A stretch of 64,000 nucleotides of DNA from Gimesia algae (GTDB lineage Bacteria; Planctomycetota; Planctomycetia; Planctomycetales; Planctomycetaceae), in the NCBI RefSeq assembly GCF_007746795.1, contig NZ_CP036343.1, positions 5,803,357 through 5,867,356 on the forward strand, read 5' to 3'. The position numbers were made by a program, and so were the translations under genes. The notes under the pieces are model-generated. The model saw only the letters and a program-made list of their open reading frames with translations. It did not search any database and was not told the DNA's origin. Shown piece after piece: positions 8,161 through 14,137 of the stretch; the first letter of the stretch is position 1; each line of letters begins with the position of its first letter.

Positions 8161-8191
8161 GAATTAACGGTTCCTGGAACCTTTAATTCTC
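8157..8191. repeat. 35-bp palindrome-bearing repeat, left copy
   Basis: The core is an almost perfect palindrome with arms GAATTAACGGTTCC and GGAACCTTTAATTC. An identical 35-bp copy in the same orientation lies at 8522-8556. A shorter relative (AGTTCCTGGAACCTG) occurs near 4822. The two full copies bracket dispersed repeat copy B. Confidence 0.9.
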
Positions 8192-8277
8192 TCAAAGGGA
8201 ACCGACAAAACCTTCCCTTAACTTTTTTCTACCACGAAAAAACACGAAACCACACGAAACCACACGAAAGTAAAACA

Positions 8278-8513
8278 GGGTAAGCCCGGATGCAATCCGG
8301 GCCGAGCGCAGCGAGCAGGAGGTTGCAGCTGCCGCGTTCGTTCAAGAATCGAGTCTCCCCTACTTTCCCGACACACCCGGACGAGCAGAAAACGGACAGA
8401 GTAACCCCGCACCACTGAAAATCGATCAAAAACAGAAAGCAACATCAGCCGCAAGGCGTTAGCCGCGGTTAACAGTGATCTAAAGAAAACCGTTGATCAT
8501 CAGACATATCCTG
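8278..8513. repeat. Dispersed two-block repeat, copy B
   Basis: Block 1 (8278-8320) and block 2 (8406-8513) match the two blocks of copy A at 4484-4802 in order and orientation. Shared sequence includes GGGTAAGCCCGGATGCA, CCGAGCGCAGCGAGCAGGA and GGCGTTAGCCGCGGTTAAC. The spacer is shorter than in copy A. CACGAAA-type short repeats precede it at 8232-8270. It lies inside a ~400-bp unit bounded by two identical 35-bp palindromic repeats. Confidence 0.8.
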
Positions 8514-8521
8514 AGTTGAAG

Positions 8522-8556
8522 GAAAGAATTAACGGTTCCTGGAACCTTTAATTCTC
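8522..8556. repeat. 35-bp palindrome-bearing repeat, right copy
   Basis: Identical over 35 bases to 8157-8191, same orientation. The fragment of a TIR-like gene starts directly after it, as the IS110 fragment ends directly at the left copy. Both genes are therefore broken at the boundaries of this unit. Confidence 0.9.
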
Positions 8557-8557
8557 A

Positions 8558-8629
8558 TGTGATGATATTGAGTTGCCTTCAGATTATGACGGGGTGTTGT
8601 ACATCAAAGTCGATTCAGAAGGAGCGTGA
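8558..8629 (+). pseudogene. C-terminal fragment of a TIR-like nucleotide-binding protein
   Basis: Twenty-three codons and a TGA read DDIELPSDYDGVLYIKVDSE plus GA. This resembles the end of predicted nucleotide-binding proteins with a TIR-like domain (IPSDLxGVLYI followed by an acidic residue), a group found as NAD-cleaving effectors in anti-phage systems. The rest of the gene is missing at the 35-bp repeat. The match is short, so the call is tentative. Confidence 0.5.
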
Positions 8630-9104
8630 AAAACTAAACTAGTGCTTTCTCAAGCTACAAATTGAGGGTTGGGGGGTGTTGTTTACGTGCTCCGTTGTCG
8701 CACTCTCGTGATATCTATCAACCCAAATTTTAAAAATGACACTCCACTAGCACAAGAGTTTGTACGAGCAAATCTTCACTTCTCTGTCGAAGGCTTAATT
8801 GGATTCTCTCCTAAATAAAATTCAAGTACCTAAGGTTAATAAACCATCTAGTCCAATTGCCGTGTAATATCCGTTACCCGGATTTCTTTTTGCGCTGGTC
8901 CTCGATTCAAATGTCCTGGTAACAATGTTTTCCCGGACAACATAACAAGTTTTTCATACACTTTAGGCTCAAATTCAGGTATCAATTAGTATTAATGTAA
9001 TCTCTTCGAAAATCGAACAAAAATGATTTCGTTGCCAATATTCGCTAGCCCTACAGCGAATGACTGTTAATCAACAAACCGATCTCTCAAAATGGAAAAC
9101 AACA
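8630..9104. other. Non-coding stretch with CCGGGTAAC-type motif
   Basis: No credible gene is seen in these 475 bases. A motif CGTGTAATATCCGTTACCCG at 8861-8880 recurs as an inverted relative at 9299-9321, so the stretch is the left part of a repeat-bounded segment. Confidence 0.45.
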
Positions 9105-9200
9105 ATGCCTGGATTCTTTGAAATTGTCATTATTGCCGTAATCGTCTGCGTTTTCGGCACTGGTGCTTTCCTGCTTTATCGTGCTGGTACCCGAAAATGA
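9105..9200 (+). CDS. Possible 31-residue single-span membrane protein
   Basis: The frame starts with ATG at 9105 (GGA about eight bases upstream) and ends TGA at 9198. It encodes MPGFFEIVIIAVIVCVFGTG followed by AFLLYRAGTRK: one hydrophobic helix and a short basic tail, as in small bacterial membrane proteins. It lies between inverted copies of a TTACCCGG-type motif. Too short to prove coding by composition. Confidence 0.4.
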   Translation: MPGFFEIVIIAVIVCVFGTGAFLLYRAGTRK

Positions 9201-9298
9201 ATGGCGAGCTCAACCGCTTTTGTAATCTAATCCACACATACGTATTCGAGTACATGCTTTAATACCACGCTTTTAAGAGATACTCATTAAATATGATG

Positions 9299-9494
9299 AC
9301 CGGGTAACGGGTATTACCAGGACGAAACTAAATGAACTGGTCTCCTGAACTGACTGAATCGGAATAGCGGTTTCGCGCTACAGTTGAAAAGACGTTACAG
9401 AAGATTAATGCCCTTTCGACTCCGGAAGAACGCGAAGAACGTCGCTGGAAATTGCCTAAAGCTGACCGAAGTCCGGGTAATGTTAGTTACCCGG
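9299..9494. repeat. TTACCCGG / CCGGGTAA motif cluster
   Basis: ACCGGGTAACGGGTATTACC at 9299-9318 is a close inverted match of 8861-8880. At 9473-9494 a perfect palindrome has arms CCGGGTAA and TTACCCGG with a six-base loop. Together these give four occurrences of the octamer in about 630 bp. Confidence 0.6.
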
Positions 9495-9514
9495 TCACCC
9501 TGATTGAATATTAA
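9332..9514 (+). pseudogene. Short frame interrupted by one in-frame TAG
   Basis: From an ATG at 9332 the frame reads MNWSPELTESE, a TAG at codon 12, then RFRATVEKTLQKINALSTPE and EERRWKLPKADRSPGN to a TAA at 9512. The second part is protein-like (helical, charged). It may be a small gene killed by a nonsense mutation. The frame runs through a perfect DNA palindrome, which weakens the coding case. Confidence 0.35.
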
Positions 9515-9577
9515 AAATAATAATCACTTATTTTTCATTATTTGGAGAGATAAAAAGTTTAGCAACAGGAGATACTC

Positions 9578-9985
9578 ATGACCCATCAAACGGCTAAACT
9601 CTCGACTTTCGACGAATACCTCGAAACAGGTGGCGACACAGCCACAGATCAACATGACCAACACAGGGAACGTCAAAAGATCCTTGATCGTTTTCCTTAT
9701 CCCGTGACACTCGAATTGTCATTCCCAGAACTCGATTTCGCAAATCGTTGGTGTTGGCAACATTTCGGTTCCAACTACGGTGAATGTTTCCAGAAACAGT
9801 CGGAATACCGAATATGTGCAATAGACTTTTCGCATTGCCACATCGGATCGTGGACCAACCATTGGTTAGCAAAAACAGATTATGAATTTGGATTTAACGA
9901 ATGGTATTTTTCAAATGCTTCCGAGCGTGACCTGTTCTTGGACTTTGTCCCTTATATCAACTGGGGTGAGAACTACCCAAAATAG
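9578..9985 (+). CDS. Conserved hypothetical protein, 135 residues
   Basis: An ATG at 9578 is preceded by a good AGGAG-type ribosome site. The protein is soluble and starts with a charged helix (STFDEYLETG). The core is rich in Trp, Phe, Cys and His: PYPVTLELSFPELDFANRW, CWQHFG, ICAIDFSHCHIGSW, and FVPYINWGENYP. No family function is known to me. The His/Cys content could allow metal binding, but spacing does not match a standard zinc site. No operon partner is apparent. Confidence 0.75.
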   Translation: MTHQTAKLSTFDEYLETGGDTATDQHDQHRERQKILDRFPYPVTLELSFPELDFANRWCWQHFGSNYGECFQKQSEYRICAIDFSHCHIGSWTNHWLAKTDYEFGFNEWYFSNASERDLFLDFVPYINWGENYPK

Positions 9986-10446
9986 AATTGAAACATAAAA
10001 TGGGTCATACCCCGATATCCTCTTCCCCGCCGCGATGGAGAGCGGATTGCCCCGCAGGCACCGCACTGGTTTTCGTAGAGTCAGGTCGACGAACTGAAAA
10101 CGCGTTTCTGGCAGGAAGTGAAAGGGCCTGAAAAGCCAAACTGGTTTCGCAAACTCCTGGGAGCGATTTTCGGAAGTCGGGACTGAGAAAGCGGACAAAT
10201 CCCCAGCTCCTTACCAGTTCACCCGAACCATAACACTGCAAATGGGGTCTCAGTTGTCAGCCAGATTCAGGGGGAGCATACGTGCCACTGCCTGGAAAAG
10301 AAGCAGGACAGTCTTCCCTCTATAGTTCTAATTGAAGACGCTGGTTCTTTAATATCAATTGGTCACATCTAGAAATTCTGAATATTTTAGACGGAATCAA
10401 ACTCGGTCTATCAATAGTTCAAGAGTCACGAGATAAGGAACATTGC
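9986..10446. other. Intergenic with a gene remnant
   Basis: The 460-bp gap holds a short interrupted frame (10034-10186, listed separately). The rest, including the 200 bases before the next gene, shows no gene. AT-rich sequence at 10330-10440 is the likely promoter region for the gene starting at 10447. Confidence 0.45.
10034..10186 (+). pseudogene. Gene remnant with one in-frame TAG
   Basis: The frame reads DGERIAPQAPHWFS, then TAG at 10076, then SQVDELKTRFWQEVKGPEKP and NWFRKLLGAIFGSRD to a TGA at 10184. Both sides of the TAG look like protein, so this is probably the C-terminal end of a decayed gene whose start is lost. The family is unknown. Confidence 0.35.
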
Positions 10447-10887
10447 GTGTGCTACCCTCTCATTCTTGGATCAGTAGAACCGCTGCCTGTTTCACAGTAC
10501 GCGCCCCAAGAAGATGAAGAGGACTGGCATATTTTCGTCAGAGCTTGCGGCAAGGCTCAGTCTCGCGATGAGCAGGCGATTTTCTCGACGCGTCAGCTCT
10601 ATCACATCTATGCGCGGCAGACAGGCGACGCGTGTGGCTTCCGGGGAAATGACGAGGAGGCTCAAAGTGCACGCGAGGAACTGGCAGTCTTCCTTGAATG
10701 CTCCTTGAAACTGGTGGCCGACTTGCAATTGTACGTGGCGTGTACCGACTTCGACGATTCGGGAGTCATCCCGACGAATTTCGAGAACATTGGACCGCGA
10801 GATATCCGCACCTGGAACACAGGCTTCATTGAGGGCGATTTTTTCCAGGTGATACACGAAGAGTGGTTGCAAAACAGAAAGCATTAA
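10447..10887 (+). CDS. Hypothetical protein, 146 residues
   Basis: The GTG start at 10447 has AAGGA about seven bases upstream. The protein is acidic and soluble: EDEEDWHIFVRACGKAQS, QLYHIYARQTGDACGFRGND, and LAVFLECSLKLVADLQLYV. It contains no recognised domain. Its size and composition fit the orphan, possibly immunity-like, genes scattered through this region. It is followed at 10888 by a degenerate REP-like sequence. Confidence 0.7.
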   Translation: MCYPLILGSVEPLPVSQYAPQEDEEDWHIFVRACGKAQSRDEQAIFSTRQLYHIYARQTGDACGFRGNDEEAQSAREELAVFLECSLKLVADLQLYVACTDFDDSGVIPTNFENIGPRDIRTWNTGFIEGDFFQVIHEEWLQNRKH

Positions 10888-10920
10888 AAGGGTCAGGAAT
10901 CCATTAATTGCCCCCCTTCT
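10888..10920. repeat. Degenerate REP-like palindrome
   Basis: AAAGGGTCAGGAATCCATTA followed by ATTGCCCCCCTT is a decayed member of the GGGGTCAGG...CCTGACCCC type seen clearly at 13546. A related half-site, CGCTGCCCCCTTTTG, lies near 12025. Confidence 0.45.
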
Positions 10921-10951
10921 CTGCCTCTTTATTACGTTCATCCACTATAGA

Positions 10952-11398
10952 TCAATGAGTAAACGACAAATTGTTCGAGAGTCGCTTGCCAGGTTTCCCT
11001 TGTTGAATTTCATAGAAGGCGGCGCTATATTGTGTTCCGTTTTTCTTCAGGGCTAAATCGAACGGCTTACCAGCCTGGATTTGAGCGGGATCAATCATTC
11101 GCTGATAAAACGGTTCACCGTCCTTAGAGACGACGATTACGTATTGCCCCTTCCATTGTGATTCTGGCGGCAGGGTATCGACAGCCTCAGCTTTTACCCA
11201 GAATGGTTGTTTAAGAAGCTGCCATCCTTTGTCCGCTGGCGGCTCGGTTGTTGTTAAGCGAATGGGGTGCGCTGAAAATAAAAGCCACCACAGGATGATC
11301 GCAACAACAAGGACGCCTACGGCAATCAAAGCCACCCGCTTCCCGGAACGTGCTGAAGATGTTTTTAAACTGCGCGATTGATCCGAAGCATCATTCAT
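10952..11398 (-). CDS. Hypothetical single-span membrane protein
   Basis: From the ATG at 11398 the protein has 148 residues: a Ser/basic N-terminal tail, one membrane helix (about 21-43: VALIAVGVLVVAIILWWLLF), then an extracytoplasmic domain containing WKGQYVIVVSKDGEPFYQRM. The open frame extends upstream to 11542 but that part has a frame-shadow composition. No family is recognised. It is on the same strand as the next two genes but well separated from them. Confidence 0.65.
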   Translation of the reverse strand: MNDASDQSRSLKTSSARSGKRVALIAVGVLVVAIILWWLLFSAHPIRLTTTEPPADKGWQLLKQPFWVKAEAVDTLPPESQWKGQYVIVVSKDGEPFYQRMIDPAQIQAGKPFDLALKKNGTQYSAAFYEIQQGKPGKRLSNNLSFTH

Positions 11399-11662
11399 GG
11401 ACGTCTTTCTTAAATCGAAGGCATAGGTAGTTGCAGACGAACGTATCGATATGGACTTGATCCCTGTCACCTCCAACTCGCTCATTTGTATTCTGACGCG
11501 CAGGCAGCGAATTGATGTAAACGCCATTTTAACTGCAGCCACTCACGTGTCAATTATTTTCCACAGATGTCAGGTGAGAGCGCCCCGTGACGAAGAACAG
11601 GGGCAAGGTCAGGGTGTAAATACCCTTTCCACGAATGGCCTGGGTTAAAAGAGCACCCATGA

Positions 11663-12019
11663 CTACGCCTTGTCAGAGCGATTTTTTCGACGTCTGTCGT
11701 AGATGATGTATACGATGACAAGCGTCAAAATGCAGCAGGCTTTCAGAATGAATAGTGAAACCGGTTCATACCATGCCCGGGTGTTTATCTCGATGAAATC
11801 GGAGACTCCGAAGAGAGCAAATGCGATAACACACGTGATCGATAAATCTCTGTTTTTCGTAGTGTGACGAAGTCGGAAGAGAAACACAGACGAAATGGAA
11901 ATCCAGAGAATGGCTTCGGCCAAATTGAATATTTGATCAATTTCAAGTGACTGAAGAAAACTCATCAATATACTGATTCCCGTTGCTGCGAGGACGATTA
12001 AGAGAAATCCGAAATCCAA
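11663..12019 (-). CDS. Small four-helix membrane protein
   Basis: About 118 residues with four hydrophobic helices, the motif SDFIEINTRAWYEP between helices 3 and 4, and a basic end (YDRRRKNRSDKA). Similar small proteins with an F(I/V)E-x-TRAW core occur in other planctomycetes, with no known function. The start is probably the TTG at 12019, with AGGGGG about twelve bases upstream; no ATG is available before helix 1. That purine run is part of a REP-like half-site. Confidence 0.6.
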   Translation of the reverse strand: MDFGFLLIVLAATGISILMSFLQSLEIDQIFNLAEAILWISISSVFLFRLRHTTKNRDLSITCVIAFALFGVSDFIEINTRAWYEPVSLFILKACCILTLVIVYIIYDRRRKNRSDKA

Positions 12020-12068
12020 ATCAGTCGCTGCCCCCTTTTGTGCCGTTCATACTGAATGCTGTTATTGA

Positions 12069-12824
12069 CTATTTTCCTTTTTGGGCGTTTATTACCTGGT
12101 ATAATTTTTCTCCAAGCTTAGTCGGTTTCTCCTCAGTTTTCTTAACCTCTCCGGACTTCACGTCAATCCATAAGATCGCTTCATGCATTTTTTCCGGGTC
12201 TGTTAAACTAAGCTTTAATAAATCTTTGTCCCATTGAAATCCTGACACCATGGGCCTCGGACCTCCGGAACTACCATACCCATCACCAAACACAATTGAA
12301 TCTTTGTTGATATCCATCAAGTTTGTCCGTCTTTTATTAGCTGTGTGCGTGCCCAGGTAAAAAGAGCCGCCCGTGACATCTTGCTCAAAACGATTGGTGA
12401 TATTTGTGATATCGGGTAAAGTCGATTTCGAGTCATGATCCAGAATACTCTCAGTCCAGACAATTGTTTCTCCGAAGACACGAAAACCCAGAATTTTCTT
12501 TTCAATCTCCAGGTATCCACTCTGTTCAGGTCCCACCCAGATACTCCCTGATTCTGAATCGGAGAATGCGGTCACTGGTGTCGTAAAATGATCTGAACCA
12601 TCACTGAATTCGTAATTCGTTCTTTTCGCATTGATAGTAACTGCCGACTGCTTATCGGATCGAAGTAACCTGGCTTTCGAAGCTTCCCACTTACCAACTT
12701 GCTCCTTTTTAATTTTTTCCGGGATCCCAAAGGGTTTGTTGATCTGTGCATTCTCCTTCTGCTCACACCCTGTGAGCAACACCAACACCATGACACACCC
12801 ATTGAGTAAATACGATAACTTCAT
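12069..12824 (-). CDS. Hypothetical lipoprotein
   Basis: A 251-residue protein with a lipoprotein signal: a short basic start, a hydrophobic helix and the lipobox LLTGC (Cys20). The mature part is hydrophilic and beta-rich, with motifs such as SGSIWVGPEQSGYLEIEKK and ILWIDVKSGEVKKTEEKP. It should be anchored by lipid to a membrane and face the periplasm. The ATG at 12824 fits the signal peptide. No enzyme family is recognised. It lies upstream of the four-helix gene on the same strand. Confidence 0.75.
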   Translation of the reverse strand: MKLSYLLNGCVMVLVLLTGCEQKENAQINKPFGIPEKIKKEQVGKWEASKARLLRSDKQSAVTINAKRTNYEFSDGSDHFTTPVTAFSDSESGSIWVGPEQSGYLEIEKKILGFRVFGETIVWTESILDHDSKSTLPDITNITNRFEQDVTGGSFYLGTHTANKRRTNLMDINKDSIVFGDGYGSSGGPRPMVSGFQWDKDLLKLSLTDPEKMHEAILWIDVKSGEVKKTEEKPTKLGEKLYQVINAQKGK

Positions 12825-13262
12825 TTTACCATTTCTTAATAACTGATGTTAAAAAGTTGAAATTGCAGTTTGTTGGCAACAGGTACTCCTCTATCATCAG
12901 GGAATGGCCAGAAAGTGGCCAGACCAATCCTCAGATACTTACTTCCGGCTTGCCTTTAATCCACCAGGAGATGCGTTTTCAAGAAGCTCCGCCCTTTCCG
13001 CGACGCCCGCGGTGTTTCAGCGGAACCATGCCCCTCTCCCCTCCCTTCAAAGCCAATTCCGGCCGAAACGTAGTCAAAATCCTGCCTCTCAAAGGGTTAA
13101 AGGGCATGGTTTAACCAACAACAGCGATCAATTCCTGTTCTTGGTGGTCGCTTCCTTGGTTTTGTCCCAGTTTCTGGTTAGACTTAATCGCTGAGGATGA
13201 GCGGCCTGAACCTGTTGTGTCAGGCGACTTCTCAAAGACTTTTTTGAAGAATCGGATTGAAG
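12825..13262. other. Intergenic upstream of the cold-shock gene
   Basis: The 438-bp gap between divergent genes contains no credible gene. The last ~150 bases are the probable promoter and leader of the cold-shock gene; such leaders often fold in a temperature-dependent way, but I cannot show that here. Confidence 0.4.
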
Positions 13263-13460
13263 ATGGCAGAAGGTACAATCAAAAAGCTGACGGACAAAGG
13301 TTTTGGTTTCATCGACTTGGGGAACGGCGAGGATATGTTTTTCCACAATTCGAACCTCGAGGGTGTGAGCTACGACGATCTCCAGGAAGGACAACGAGTG
13401 TCTTTCGATAAGGGACAAGGACCTAAGGGACCAAGAGCGGAAAACGTCAAGGTGATCTAA
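13263..13460 (+). CDS. Cold-shock domain protein
   Basis: A 65-residue single cold-shock domain that binds single-stranded RNA/DNA and melts RNA structure at low temperature. RNP1 is KGFGFIDL and RNP2 is DMFFHNS (usual form VFVHxS), followed by GQGPKGPRAENV at the C-terminus. The ATG at 13263 is chosen over a TTG six bases upstream. The gene is monocistronic, ended by a strong hairpin terminator 27 bases after the stop, and marks the edge of the repeat-rich region. Confidence 0.93.
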   Translation: MAEGTIKKLTDKGFGFIDLGNGEDMFFHNSNLEGVSYDDLQEGQRVSFDKGQGPKGPRAENVKVI

Positions 13461-13486
13461 TCGCCGAGATATTTCGAAAGATCTGA

Positions 13487-13514
13487 AGCCGACGAATCTC
13501 GTCGGCTTTTTTTA
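13487..13514 (+). terminator. Rho-independent terminator of the cold-shock gene
   Basis: Perfect nine-base arms AGCCGACGA (13487-13495) and TCGTCGGCT (13499-13507) with a three-base loop are followed by a run of T. Confidence 0.95.
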
Positions 13515-13545
13515 TTGTGCGTCAGACAGGACGCTCTCAACCGGA

Positions 13546-13578
13546 GGGGTCAGTAGTCGTTTAATCGACTCCTGCCCC
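13546..13578. repeat. REP-like palindrome (GGGGTCAGTAGTCG type)
   Basis: GGGGTCAGTAGTCG, loop TTTAAT, then CGACTCCTGCCCC, followed by TTTTTTAT. One or two arm bases are mismatched. It belongs to the same broad type as the GGTGTCAGGAACC palindrome at 6379 and the decayed copies at 10888 and 12025. No REP-associated transposase is in the window. Confidence 0.75.
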
Positions 13579-13668
13579 CTTTTTTATCCGCGGAGGTTAA
13601 TCTTTGCTCCTACAGGGTATTAAAAAAACAACACAATTCTACTTACCAATAAAATCTCACGCTTGCTC

Positions 13669-13696
13669 TTGCGTTTTATTACACAGGTAATACAAT
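13669..13696 (+). promoter_or_regulatory. Predicted blaI promoter
   Basis: TTGCGT (13669-13674), a 16-base spacer and TACAAT (13691-13696) form a plausible sigma-70-type promoter. The first BlaI-type operator covers the spacer and -10, so repressor binding there would block RNA polymerase. Confidence 0.5.
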
Positions 13697-13718
13697 CTTG
13701 AATATTACACATGTAATA
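13677..13718. promoter_or_regulatory. Two BlaI/MecI-type operators
   Basis: TATTACACAGGTAATA at 13677-13692 and TATTACACATGTAATA at 13703-13718 are dyads with the TACA/TGTA half-sites typical of BlaI/MecI operators. The second is a perfect palindrome. Centres are 26 bp apart, and both lie directly before the BlaI-type gene, predicting negative autoregulation of it and the M56 gene. Confidence 0.85.
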
Positions 13719-13732
13719 AATTGGAGTTCCCG

Positions 13733-14134
13733 ATGACTAAAAGCAAAAAAGCTGTCCATTTATCCCCAGGAGAAATGGAATTGATGAGCATGCTCTGGGA
13801 AAAAGGTCCGTTGACGCTCGCTGAAGCACACCAGACCTTTAATGACTACGGAAATTCCATCGCCTATCCCACGATGCAAACCCGACTGAATCGGTTAGCC
13901 GCCAAAGGGCTGGTAACAAAAAGCGAGCAGCGACCGGCTCTCTACCAGGCGGTCGCAACACAGAGCCAGGCCACCGAAGGATACCTCGGGCAGGTTCTCG
14001 AAAAGCTCACGTCCGGAAAAGTAGTCCCACTCATGAAGCACTTGATCACGGAACGAACTCTGACCCCGGATGAAGTCAAAGAACTCAAAAAACTTTTAGA
14101 CGCAGCAGAACAGAATAGCCGCAAAGGTAAGTGA
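13733..14134 (+). CDS. BlaI/MecI/CopY family repressor
   Basis: A 133-residue winged-helix repressor: LSPGEMELMSMLWEKGPLTL, AYPTMQTRLNRLAAKGLVTK, then the C-terminal dimerisation helices. The family dimer binds TACA-N-TGTA operators and is released when the partner M56 protease cleaves it. The ATG at 13733 has GGAG seven bases upstream; an upstream TTG is less likely. It sits three bases before the M56 gene, and two operators lie directly upstream. No beta-lactamase is nearby, so the target is probably other stress or envelope genes. Confidence 0.92.
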   Translation: MTKSKKAVHLSPGEMELMSMLWEKGPLTLAEAHQTFNDYGNSIAYPTMQTRLNRLAAKGLVTKSEQRPALYQAVATQSQATEGYLGQVLEKLTSGKVVPLMKHLITERTLTPDEVKELKKLLDAAEQNSRKGK

Positions 14135-14137
14135 CGG

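Noticed and set aside
8218..8454. Minus-strand frames of 66-78 codons over repeat copy B
   Set aside because: They lie in a non-coding repeat whose other copy does not keep the frame.
11399..11542. N-terminal extension of the membrane protein ending at 10952
   Set aside because: The extension lacks membrane or domain features; the ATG at 11398 gives a normal N-terminus before the single helix.
12904..13194. Open frames of 85-96 codons before the cold-shock gene
   Set aside because: They overlap each other, lack ribosome sites, and have composition unlike the real genes here.
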